A DNA stretch of 64,000 nucleotides, taken from assembly GCF_011320115.1 (NCBI RefSeq), contig NZ_JAANOZ010000005.1:62001-126000 (forward strand), read 5' to 3'. Position numbers and translations under genes: made by a program. The stretch is from Croceibacterium segetis. Its GTDB lineage: Bacteria; Pseudomonadota; Alphaproteobacteria; Sphingomonadales; Sphingomonadaceae. Below, in pieces: positions 44,497 through 54,539 of this stretch. Below the pieces are notes generated by a model, which was not told the DNA's origin, did no database searches, and saw only the letters and a list, made by a program, of their open reading frames with translations. Positions within the stretch are counted from its first letter, which is position 1. The number at the start of each line of letters is the position of its first letter.

Positions 44497-45147
44497 GTGC
44501 AAACCCTCGAAACCTCTCCCGGCGGCACTCGCGAGCGTATCCTCACGTTGTTGCTGCACGCGCCGGCACCGTTGTCGATCCCGGCGCTGGCCGCGCAGCT
44601 CGGCATCTCGCGCAACGCCACCCACCAGCACATCGGCGGGCTCGAGCGCAACGGAATGGTCGAGCGCGCCGAACAGATCTCGACTCGCGGGCGCCCCTCG
44701 CAGGGATTCCGGCTGAGCGAGGCCGGCACGGCCTTCTTCCCGCGACAGTACGCGCTGCTGGCCCGCAACCTGATTGCCGAGCTTGCTCGCCACCTCGGAC
44801 CAGAGGCGTTGCCACAGGCGATGGCGCGAATCGGCCGCGACATCGCCGGCCAGCTCCAGCCGCGCATTGCCGAGGGCGGCGCCGCGCTCCCGTCGATCGC
44901 CGCCTTACTGCGCGAGCTCGGCTACGAAGCGCACCTCGCCGACGCTGGCGGCGACGAGATCGAAGCGCACAACTGCGTGTTCCACGACCTGGCGATGCGT
45001 GACCCGGCTATCTGCGCGGTCGACCTCGCACTGCTCGGCTCGCTCTCGGGACGGCGCATCGAGCACCTCAGCTGCATGGCGCGGGGTGAGCGCTCGTGCC
45101 GGTTTGCATTCGGGGTGAAGGATGGAGGGAGCGATCCTTCGGCCTGA
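44497..45147 (+). CDS. SufR-like iron-sulfur winged-helix transcriptional regulator
   Basis: A 216-residue DeoR-type regulator. The N-terminal wHTH (residues 12-70) has LSIPALAAQLGISRNATHQHIGGLERNGMVERAE. The C-terminal sensing half carries Cys160 (HNCVFHDLA), Cys173, Cys193 (LSCMARGERSC) and Cys201, matching the spacing of Fe-S-ligating cysteines in SufR. It probably senses Fe-S, redox or nitric oxide state. No suf operon is adjacent, so its direct target may be the divergent membrane-protein pair or its own promoter. Confidence 0.85.
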   Translation: MQTLETSPGGTRERILTLLLHAPAPLSIPALAAQLGISRNATHQHIGGLERNGMVERAEQISTRGRPSQGFRLSEAGTAFFPRQYALLARNLIAELARHLGPEALPQAMARIGRDIAGQLQPRIAEGGAALPSIAALLRELGYEAHLADAGGDEIEAHNCVFHDLAMRDPAICAVDLALLGSLSGRRIEHLSCMARGERSCRFAFGVKDGGSDPSA

Positions 45148-45162
45148 CGAAGCGGGCTGCCG

Positions 45163-46911
45163 TCAGCCTTTCGCCTTCGCGGCTGCGGCGGCCTTCTTCT
45201 TGTTGTCCGCCTCCTGCTTCTGCCAGGCTTCTATCGCCGGGTCATAGCGAAGGATGCGGGCGTTGGGATCCAGCACGACGTGGACGGTGGGCGAGGGCAG
45301 GCGCACGCTGCCCTTGCCACCGCTCATAGGCAGCTTGACGAGCTTGCCGTCTATCTCGACCTCGACCGGCATCGCGAACGGTTGTTTGGCGTCAGTCTGC
45401 CACGCCAGCTTGAGCGTCGAGCCTTCGCGGCTCTCGATCAGCCGGGGCAGCGGGCCGACGCGGAAATAGGCGTCGAAGAACCAGTCCATCCGCCTGCCGG
45501 TCACCTGTTCGACGAGGCGCTGGTAATCGGCGGTGCTGGCCGTGCGCGGCGCGAAGTTGCCGGGCCTGGGATCGTCGCGCCCATAGACCAGCCGGCGGGT
45601 CGCGGCGAAGAACGCCTCGTTGCCGATCGTCTCGCGCAAGGTGTGCATGATCCACGCGCCCTTGTAGTAGATGTCGTTGCCCCAGCCGGCTTCAACGTCG
45701 TCGTAATAGGCACTCGAGACGAAGCCTTCGGGGGCGAGTGGGACGCGCGAGTTCACCTTCTTGCGCATGTCCCACAGGTAAGCCGCATAGGCGACGTCCC
45801 CGTTCTTCCACTTGAGATAGAGCGGCTGCATGTAGCTGCCGAGCCCTTCCTGCAGCCACATGTCGGCGTTGCCGGCGTTGGTCAGCTGGTTGGCGAACCA
45901 TTCGTGGCTGAATTCGTGGTGCATCAGCCAGTCGTAGCCTTCGGGCGCGCGCTTGTAGCCGTTGCCGTAAGCGTTGATCGTCTGGTGCTCCATGCCGAGG
46001 TGCGGAGTCTCGGCGAACCCCGCCTTCTCATCGGCGAAGGGATACGGCCCGATCACGCTCTCGAAAAAGGCAAGGTAGTCGTTCACTTCGCCGACCAGCC
46101 TCTCGGCGCCGTCCTTGTGGCCGGGTAGATACCAGAAACGGATGGGCACGTTGTTGCCGAAGCGGCTCACATAGTCCGCCTGCGCCAGCTCGTAAGGGCC
46201 GATCTGCAGCGACACGCCGTAGCCGTTCGGCTGCCGCGCGCGCCAGTGGTAAGTGGTCACGCCCTGGCCGCGAATGGTCTCGACCAGCTTGCCGTTGGAT
46301 GCGTCGATCAGCCCGTCGGGGACGGTAACGTAGAAGTCGAGCAGGCCGGTGCGCTTCGACGGGTGGTCGAGGCAAGGCCAGAACAGGTCGCAGCCTTCCG
46401 ACTGCACCGCGCTGGCGATCCAGGGTTTGCCGCTCTCGGTCTTCGACCACACGAAGCCGCCGTCCCACGGCGCCTTGGGCGCGATGCGCGGCTTGCCGGC
46501 ATAGGTGATGCCGACGCGCGCGGTGGTGCCTTTGGCCAGCGGCGCGGGCAACTCGATACTGACCAGCCCGTCCTTGCTCGACCACCGGTCGGCAGCCAGC
46601 GGCCGGCCATCGAGGGTGATCCGGCTCACCGGCAGCCGCGGATCGAGATCGAACTCGAGCTCGTCGAGCGGCGCCGCTGCACGGACTGAGTAGTCCGCCT
46701 GTCCGGCGATGCTCTCGCTAGCCGGGTCGACCCGCAACGCCAGCGTCAGGTGCGGCGTTTCCATCGCCTGCTGCACAGCGTCGAGCGGGGCGCCGCTCTC
46801 CGCGGTTCGCGGGGCGAGCGGAGCCTGCTCGAGCTTGTCGGCGGCGAGCGCGGCGTGCGTCAGGGCGAGCCCGAGCGTGCCCAGCGCCGCTCCCGGCGAC
46901 AGTTTGGGCAA
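45163..46911 (-). CDS. M1-family zinc aminopeptidase, exported
   Basis: A 582-residue metallopeptidase with an N-terminal signal (LGLALTHAALAA). The M1 catalytic module shows LGMEHQTINAYG (a GxMEN variant), HHEFSHEWFANQL (HExxH zinc ligands) and the third ligand Glu in DMWLQEGLGSYM. An N-terminal beta-domain precedes; a C-terminal beta domain and a Lys/Ala tail (KQEADNKKKAAAAAK) follow. It should remove N-terminal residues from periplasmic peptides. It overlaps no neighbour; clpA is 19 bases away upstream. Confidence 0.92.
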   Translation of the reverse strand: MPKLSPGAALGTLGLALTHAALAADKLEQAPLAPRTAESGAPLDAVQQAMETPHLTLALRVDPASESIAGQADYSVRAAAPLDELEFDLDPRLPVSRITLDGRPLAADRWSSKDGLVSIELPAPLAKGTTARVGITYAGKPRIAPKAPWDGGFVWSKTESGKPWIASAVQSEGCDLFWPCLDHPSKRTGLLDFYVTVPDGLIDASNGKLVETIRGQGVTTYHWRARQPNGYGVSLQIGPYELAQADYVSRFGNNVPIRFWYLPGHKDGAERLVGEVNDYLAFFESVIGPYPFADEKAGFAETPHLGMEHQTINAYGNGYKRAPEGYDWLMHHEFSHEWFANQLTNAGNADMWLQEGLGSYMQPLYLKWKNGDVAYAAYLWDMRKKVNSRVPLAPEGFVSSAYYDDVEAGWGNDIYYKGAWIMHTLRETIGNEAFFAATRRLVYGRDDPRPGNFAPRTASTADYQRLVEQVTGRRMDWFFDAYFRVGPLPRLIESREGSTLKLAWQTDAKQPFAMPVEVEIDGKLVKLPMSGGKGSVRLPSPTVHVVLDPNARILRYDPAIEAWQKQEADNKKKAAAAAKAKG

Positions 46912-46930
46912 TGCCCCTGCCTCAGCCTTC

Positions 46931-49267
<2,337 letters not shown>

Positions 49268-49403
49268 GATCAGGTGTCCGTGAGGTAGTGATACGATCCA
49301 ATGGTTGAGACTTTCGCAAAGCGGCTATTAACCGCCTGAAAACGTCTCGGTCCGGCAACAGAAATATGGGGCGCCCCGGAGCGAATGCGAGGGGCGGAAT
49401 CCA

Positions 49404-49610
49404 TCAATCGGTCTCTCGCGGCCGGAAAAGCTCGTCGGCCGCCTGGCGATGATGGGCCGCTTTGGCGTGGTGCGCCTTGACCCGGGCGATCTCGGTTTCG
49501 AGCGTGGCGATGCGCTCCAGCAGCTCATCCTGCGAATACGTGTCGAGAGATTCCTTCGCCAGCAGGCTGGCGGCATCGCCGCGCGGGCGCGGGAGTTCCT
49601 CTGCGTCCAT
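49404..49610 (-). CDS. DUF1192 small protein
   Basis: A 68-residue protein starting MDAEELPRPRGDAASLLAKESLDTYSQDELLERIATLETEIARVKAHHAKAAHHRQAADELF. The DLP/ELPRP start, LxxYSxxELxERIxxLExEI helix and coiled-coil character are the DUF1192 signature, an alphaproteobacterial family without known function. The internal Met at 49610 matches the family start. In this window it precedes clpA. Confidence 0.82.
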   Translation of the reverse strand: MDAEELPRPRGDAASLLAKESLDTYSQDELLERIATLETEIARVKAHHAKAAHHRQAADELFRPRETD

Positions 49611-49704
49611 TGCGCTGCAGCATCGCAACGCGCGCCGGTTGCTGTCAATACACCGCGCGGTTAGGACTGTGGACGTGGCGCGGATGCAACAGGGGGCTTA
49701 AGCG

Positions 49705-50709
49705 GTGGAATTGCCTGAGCGAATGACCGCTGTCGGGATGGCGCAGCCGGGCGGGCCCGAGGTGCTGCGGCCCGAAGACACGGCGGTGCCGCGCCCGGGC
49801 GCCGGGCAGGTGCTCGTCAAGGTCGCCGCCGCCGGGGTCAACCGGCCGGACGTGATCCAGCGTCTCGGCCGCTACCCGCCGCCACCGGGCGCGTCGCCGA
49901 TTCCGGGACTGGAGATCGCCGGCGAAGTGGTCGCGCTCGGCGAAGGCGCGCCGGCGGAGATGCTCGGGCGCAAGGTCTGCGCGCTTGTTACCGGCGGCGG
50001 CTATGCCGAATATTGCGTCGCGGTCGCCAGCCATTGCCTGCCGGTGCCCGACGGGCTCTCGCTCGCCGAAGCGGCTGCGCTGCCCGAGACGCTGTTCACC
50101 GTGTGGCACAACGTGTTCGAGCGCGGCTTCGCCCGCGACGGCGAAACCCTGCTGGTCCACGGCGGCACCAGCGGAATCGGCACCATGGCAATCAAGCTCG
50201 CCAAACTGTTCGACCTGAGGGTGATCGTCACATGCGGCAGCGACGGGAAGTGCGCGGCCGCCCGCGAGCTCGGCGCCGATCACGCGATCAATTACCGCAC
50301 GCAGGATTTCGTCGAGGAAGTGAACAAGCTCACCGGCGGCAACGGTGCCGAGCTCGCGCTCGACATGGTTGCCGGCGACTATACCCAGCGGAATCTCGAT
50401 TGCCTCGGCGTCAACGGCCGGCTGGTGACCATCGCCGTCCTCGGCGGTGCGCAGGCAACGATCAATATGGCCGGGTTGATGGTCAAGCGGCAGACGATCA
50501 CCGGCTCGACGCTGCGCGCGCGCTCGGATGCGTTCAAGGCCGCGCTGGCCGAGGAGATCGAGCGGACCGTGTGGCCGTTCGTCGCCGCAGGCCGTCTGCG
50601 CCCGGCAATGGACAAGGCGTTCCCTTTGCGCGAAGCCGCTGCGGCGCACGCGCGGATGGAAGCGGGCGAGCATGTCGGCAAAATCGTGCTGACGATGGAG
50701 GACCGATGA
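49705..50709 (+). CDS. NAD(P)H:quinone oxidoreductase (zeta-crystallin-like MDR family)
   Basis: A 334-residue medium-chain dehydrogenase without structural zinc. Seen are GVNRPDVIQRLGRYPPPPG, ALVTGGGYAEYCV, the NADPH-binding HGGTSGIGTMAIKLAK, and RVIVTCGSDGK. It reduces quinones or enones using NAD(P)H. The GTG at 49705 is the first start; ATG at 49723 (MTAVGMAQPG) is a close alternative. It begins a four-gene operon and overlaps the NTF2-like gene (ATGA). Confidence 0.88.
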   Translation: MELPERMTAVGMAQPGGPEVLRPEDTAVPRPGAGQVLVKVAAAGVNRPDVIQRLGRYPPPPGASPIPGLEIAGEVVALGEGAPAEMLGRKVCALVTGGGYAEYCVAVASHCLPVPDGLSLAEAAALPETLFTVWHNVFERGFARDGETLLVHGGTSGIGTMAIKLAKLFDLRVIVTCGSDGKCAAARELGADHAINYRTQDFVEEVNKLTGGNGAELALDMVAGDYTQRNLDCLGVNGRLVTIAVLGGAQATINMAGLMVKRQTITGSTLRARSDAFKAALAEEIERTVWPFVAAGRLRPAMDKAFPLREAAAAHARMEAGEHVGKIVLTMEDR

Positions 50710-51593
50710 ATTCGAACCGCTTTCCTGAGGCCGATCGCGCGGCGCTCTACGCGCACGCCGAGGCCTATCTCGACGCCTTGGCGGCGCGCGATCCTTCGCG
50801 GTTGCCATGGGCCGAACGCGTCGTTTTCACCGAAAACAACGTCCAGCTGGCGATCGGCGACGGCACCTGGAACACTGCCAGCGGCCGGCGCGACTACGAC
50901 CTCAAGATGGCCGATCCCGCCACCGGGCAGGTCGCCTGGTTCGGGGTCATCGAGGAGCATGGGCTACCGGCGATCATGGCGCTGCGGCTGCGCATCGAGC
51001 GCGGCCGGATCGCCGAGGTCGAGGCGATCGTCACCCGCAAGGTCGAGAACAGTCCCTTCCCGAGCATCGACACCTACATCGAGCCCCGTCCGCTGATGCT
51101 CGCCGACGTGGCGCCGGCCCAGCGCACCCCGCGCGAGCGGATGATCGCGCTTGCCGACGGCTATTTCGACACTCTGCAGCTCAACGACGGCAAGCTGTTC
51201 ACCCACTTCACCGACGACTGCGAGCGCATCGAGAACGGGATGCAGACGACGCACAGCGACAGCTTTCCCAACTACCCTGTGGCCGCGCTCGGCACCCGCG
51301 AACAGTTCGAAAAAGGGCAGTACAGGTACGACGACCGCCTGCGCGCCCGCCGCTTCCCGCTGGTCGACGAGGAGAAGGGCCTGGTGCTGGCCGGCGGGTT
51401 CATCGATCACTGCGGCAAGCTGGTCGACTTCGCGTGGACCGACGGCACCCCGGTCAGGAGCTTCTACCATTTCCCGCACTCGTACTGCCTGCTCGAGGCG
51501 TTCAAGATCGTCGACGGTTCCATCGCCGGGATCGAGGCGGTGTTCATTGACGTGCCTTATCACATGCCTTCGCCATGGGGCGGAGAACGGTAG
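50706..51593 (+). CDS. Tandem NTF2/SnoaL-like protein
   Basis: A 295-residue protein that looks like two cone-shaped NTF2-like domains. The first runs about 10-120 (AHAEAYLDALAARDPSRLPWAERVVFTENNVQ, LRIERGRIAEVEAIVTR), the second about 145-290 (ALADGYFDTLQLNDGKLFTHFTDDCERIENGMQTT, FKIVDGSIAGIEAVFIDVPYHMPSPW). NTF2-like folds often act as isomerases, dehydratases or binding subunits. The closing HMPSPW and the duplicated domain are distinctive. Cotranscribed with oxidoreductases, so a catabolic or detoxification role is likely, substrate unknown. Confidence 0.72.
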   Translation: MNSNRFPEADRAALYAHAEAYLDALAARDPSRLPWAERVVFTENNVQLAIGDGTWNTASGRRDYDLKMADPATGQVAWFGVIEEHGLPAIMALRLRIERGRIAEVEAIVTRKVENSPFPSIDTYIEPRPLMLADVAPAQRTPRERMIALADGYFDTLQLNDGKLFTHFTDDCERIENGMQTTHSDSFPNYPVAALGTREQFEKGQYRYDDRLRARRFPLVDEEKGLVLAGGFIDHCGKLVDFAWTDGTPVRSFYHFPHSYCLLEAFKIVDGSIAGIEAVFIDVPYHMPSPWGGER

Positions 51594-52589
51594 ATGAAGT
51601 TCGGCGTTTTCGACCATATCGACGCCAACGGAATGGCCATTGGCGAGCAGTACGAGCAGCGCCTGAGGCTGGTCGAACTCTATGAAAAGCGTGGCTTTTA
51701 CTGCTATCACCTGACCGAGCATCACGCGACCGACCTGGGCATGGCTTCGTCCCCCTCGGTGTTCCTCGCCGCCGCCTCGCAGCACACCCGCACGATCAAG
51801 CTCGGCACGCTGGTTTACCTCCTGCCGCTGCACCACCCGGTGCGGCTGCTTGAGGAAATCGGCATGCTCGATCAGTTGACGGGCGGGCGCTTCCAGCTCG
51901 GCGTCGGCCGAGGGGGACAGCCGGCCGAACACTCGCGCTTCGGGCTCGCCGAGGAGGATCTCGGGCCGATGTTCGAGGAGGCGCTCGGGATAATCCTCGA
52001 GGGGCTCGCGGGTGACCTAAAGGCGCACAAGGGCACCTACTACAACCTCCCCGACGTTCCGCTGCGCATCCGCACCGTTCAGCGGCCGCACCCGCCGCTG
52101 TGGTACGGCACCGCCTCGAGCCACCGTAACCAGTGGGCCGCCGAGCACGACGTCAATTTGCTCTGCCTGGTGCCCAACGCCCGCTCGCGCGAGGTGTTCG
52201 ACGATTATCGAGAGAAGCTGGCCCGGCTCGGCAAGGCGGAGCCGTGCATCGGCCTTGCCCGCCAGCTGATCGTCGCCGAAACCGATGCCGACGCCGAGCG
52301 GATCGCCGAGCGCGCGTGGCAGCCGTTCGTCCGTTCCTTCAACTGGCTGGTCGAACACCTCGGGCGCCCGGCGTTTCCGATCGCTCAGACCTTTGCCGGC
52401 GCGGTCGAGCAAGGGCTTGCCTTCGCCGGCTCGCCCGCCTCGGTGCGCGATTTCGTCGGGAGGGCGCGTGACGAGGCGGGGGCCAACTACCTTGCGCTCG
52501 AAGTGGCGTTCGGCGACATTTCCGAACATGAGGCGGCGCAGACCGCCGAGCTATTCGCGCGCGAGGTAATGCCCGCATTCGAGGAGTGA
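51594..52589 (+). CDS. Luciferase-like (LLM) flavin-dependent monooxygenase
   Basis: A 331-residue bacterial-luciferase-family protein: MKFGVFDHIDANG, GFYCYHLTEHHATDLGMASSPSVFLAAASQHTRTIKLGTLVYLLPLHHPVRLLEEIGMLDQLTGGRFQLGVGRG, and RTVQRPHPPLWYGTAS. It should use FMNH2 or F420 to oxidise an organic substrate. The ATG begins immediately after the previous gene's TAG. Genes of this type with a GST and quinone reductase often form xenobiotic or aromatic degradation operons. Confidence 0.87.
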   Translation: MKFGVFDHIDANGMAIGEQYEQRLRLVELYEKRGFYCYHLTEHHATDLGMASSPSVFLAAASQHTRTIKLGTLVYLLPLHHPVRLLEEIGMLDQLTGGRFQLGVGRGGQPAEHSRFGLAEEDLGPMFEEALGIILEGLAGDLKAHKGTYYNLPDVPLRIRTVQRPHPPLWYGTASSHRNQWAAEHDVNLLCLVPNARSREVFDDYREKLARLGKAEPCIGLARQLIVAETDADAERIAERAWQPFVRSFNWLVEHLGRPAFPIAQTFAGAVEQGLAFAGSPASVRDFVGRARDEAGANYLALEVAFGDISEHEAAQTAELFAREVMPAFEE

Positions 52590-52593
52590 TCCA

Positions 52594-53208
52594 ATGGAAG
52601 CCCTGATCCTTCACGAGGACCGCCGCAGCGGCAATTGCTACAAGATCCGGCTGACCGCGGCGCTGCTCGGCCTGCCGCTCGAGCGCCGCGAGTACGACAT
52701 CATGAAGGGCGAGACGCGCACTCCCGAGTTTCTCGCCAACGTCAACGGTAATGGCCGCATCCCGGTGCTGCAGGTGTACAACCGCTTTCTGCCGGAAAGC
52801 AACGCGGCGTGCTTCTATCTCGCCGAGGGCAGCAACCTAGTTCCGGCCGACCGCTTCGAGCGCGCCGACATGCTTAGGTGGATGTTCTTCGAGCAGTACA
52901 ACCACGAGCCCAACATCGCCACGCTGCGCTTCTGGCTCGCCTATGTCGGCGAGACCAACCTGACCGACCAGCAGCGCGCGCAGGTCCCGGCCAAGAGGAT
53001 CGCCGGCGAGGATGCCCTGGCTCTGATGGAGCAGGAATTGACGAAACGCGACTGGTTCGTCGGCGAGTCCTGCACGCTGGCCGACATCTCGCTTTACGCT
53101 TACACCCACGTCGCCGAAGCCGGGGGCTTCCGGCTGGAGGATTACCGCAACGTCTGCGCCTGGATCCGCAGGATCGCGGCGCTGCCGGGCTACGTGGCGA
53201 TGGATTGA
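52594..53208 (+). CDS. Glutathione S-transferase-like protein
   Basis: A 204-residue GST: an N-terminal thioredoxin fold (LILHEDRRSGNCYKIRLTAALLGLPLERREYDI, NGRIPVLQ with cis-Pro, LPESNAACFYLAEG) and an alpha-helical C-terminal domain (YNHEPNIATLRFWLAYVG, LTKRDWFVGESCTLADISLYAYTHVAEAGGF). A Ser/Cys (SGNC) occupies the usual glutathione-activating position. It closes the four-gene operon and is followed by a hairpin. Confidence 0.87.
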   Translation: MEALILHEDRRSGNCYKIRLTAALLGLPLERREYDIMKGETRTPEFLANVNGNGRIPVLQVYNRFLPESNAACFYLAEGSNLVPADRFERADMLRWMFFEQYNHEPNIATLRFWLAYVGETNLTDQQRAQVPAKRIAGEDALALMEQELTKRDWFVGESCTLADISLYAYTHVAEAGGFRLEDYRNVCAWIRRIAALPGYVAMD

Positions 53209-53252
53209 ATCGCTTGCCGTAACTTGCCGCAAAGCCTACATGAACCGCAAGC

Positions 53253-53284
53253 GGCCGTCCCGAGAGGGGCGGCCCTTCTATTTT
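53253..53284 (+). terminator. Intrinsic terminator between GST and trcR
   Basis: GGCCGTCCC-GAGA-GGGGCGGCC forms a 9-bp stem with one G-U pair (53253-53274), followed by a CTTCTATTTT tract. It separates the four-gene operon from trcR; the T-run is imperfect, so efficiency may be moderate. Confidence 0.6.
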
Positions 53285-53300
53285 CACCGGAGAGAACACA

Positions 53301-54005
53301 GTGGCCCAGCCCGCCCCCCTGATGCCGCACGCGACCGCTTCCTGGCTGGTCGACAACACCTCGCTGAGCTTCGAGCAGATCGCCGAATTCTGCGGGCTGC
53401 ACATCCTCGAAGTGCAGGCGATGGCCGACGACCTCGCCAGCTCGAAGTACACCGGGCGCGATCCCGTGCACTCGGGCGAGCTGACCCACGCCGAAATCGA
53501 GCGCGGCCAGGCCGATGTGAATTACAGCCTCAAGATGCAGCGCGCCCCGGTCGACGTCAGCCGCACCAAGGGACCGCGCTACACGCCGGTTTCCAAGCGG
53601 CAGGACAAGCCCGACGGCATCGCCTGGATCATCCGCAACCACCCGGAAATTTCCGACGCGCAGATCGGCAAGCTGATCGGCACCACGCGCAACACCATCA
53701 ATGCGATCCGCGAGCGGACGCACTGGAACATCCAGAACATCCAGCCGAAGGACCCGGTCACGCTCGGCCTGTGCTCGCAGCGCGAGCTTGACGCGGCGGT
53801 TGCCCGCGCGGCGAAGAAGGCCGGCACCGATGTCGGTGAAACGGCGGTCGAGGAAAGCCGCGACGATCGCGCCAGGCTGATCGAGGAACTGCGCGCCGAA
53901 CGCGATACCGCGGTCAAGGCCGCTGTCGAAGCCGCCCAGGAGGCCGAGGCCGAGGCGTGGCTCGAAGCCAAGCGCGCGGCGGAGGCTGACGAAGCGAACG
54001 CCTGA
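53301..54005 (+). CDS. trcR: Cell-cycle transcriptional regulator TrcR (DUF1013)
   Basis: A 234-residue DUF1013 protein. Conserved segments are TASWLVDNTSLSFEQIAEFCGLHILEVQAMAD, GRDPV, GELTHAEIERGQADVNYSLKMQR, and a helix-turn-helix-like IAWIIRNHPEISDAQIGKLIGTTRNTINAIRERTHWN. The C-terminal 70 residues are Ala/Glu-rich coiled coil. In Caulobacter TrcR is reported as a transcriptional regulator acting on the CcrM methyltransferase gene. GTG start at 53301; strong terminator immediately downstream. Confidence 0.9.
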   Translation: MAQPAPLMPHATASWLVDNTSLSFEQIAEFCGLHILEVQAMADDLASSKYTGRDPVHSGELTHAEIERGQADVNYSLKMQRAPVDVSRTKGPRYTPVSKRQDKPDGIAWIIRNHPEISDAQIGKLIGTTRNTINAIRERTHWNIQNIQPKDPVTLGLCSQRELDAAVARAAKKAGTDVGETAVEESRDDRARLIEELRAERDTAVKAAVEAAQEAEAEAWLEAKRAAEADEANA

Positions 54006-54026
54006 TCTGCGGACCGAAGACAAAAG

Positions 54027-54064
54027 AAGGGGCCGCTTCCAACCGGGAGCGGCCCCTTTCTTGT
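54027..54064 (+). terminator. Strong intrinsic terminator after trcR
   Basis: AAGGGGCCGCTTCC pairs with GGGAGCGGCCCCTT around the AACC loop (14 paired positions, one G-U), followed by TTTCTTGTT. It ends the trcR transcript and also insulates the convergent bactofilin gene. Confidence 0.8.
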
Positions 54065-54083
54065 TCGGCTTGGGCTGCGGCGG

Positions 54084-54539
54084 TCAGCCGGCCAGGGACA
54101 GCCGCTGTTCCTCGTCCTGGCCGAGCTCGAGAACCTGGCCGGATACCACGGGCGCCGCCGCCTTGGCCGCGTCGCCGGCGAAGCGGCCTTCGACCTGGGC
54201 GCCCTGCTCGATCGTCAGCGTGTCGTAATGCACGTCACCTTCGATCCGCGCGCTGCGCAGGATCACCAGCTCGCGCACCGTGATCGTGCCCTTGACGCGG
54301 CCCGACAGGCGCGCGGTCTCGGCTTCGATCGCGCCTTCGACGAGGCTCGATTCGCCCTGCACCAGCGAGGCGCAGGAGATATCGCCCTGGACGGTTCCGT
54401 CGACATGCAGGTCGGCACTGGCCGACACGTTGCCCTTGATGACGACGTCGGCGCCGATCACCGAGAAGGTTCCGGCGCTGCTAGCCACGGACCGCGGTCC
54501 CACGGCTGGCGATCGTTCCGCGGGCTTCTTCGAGAACAT
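54084..54539 (-). CDS. Bactofilin
   Basis: A 151-residue bactofilin, a nucleotide-free polymerising beta-helix cytoskeletal protein. The core, about residues 28-120, shows SVIGADVVIKGNVSASADLHVDGTVQGDISC, LVEGAIEAETARLSGRVKGTITVRELVILRSARIEGDVHYDTL and VEGRFAG, with regular six-residue rungs. N- and C-terminal tails are disordered. It is encoded inside the end of the M23 peptidase gene; such bactofilin-LytM pairs (BacM/LmdC, BacA) direct local peptidoglycan modification at cell poles or stalks. Confidence 0.93.
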   Translation of the reverse strand: MFSKKPAERSPAVGPRSVASSAGTFSVIGADVVIKGNVSASADLHVDGTVQGDISCASLVQGESSLVEGAIEAETARLSGRVKGTITVRELVILRSARIEGDVHYDTLTIEQGAQVEGRFAGDAAKAAAPVVSGQVLELGQDEEQRLSLAG

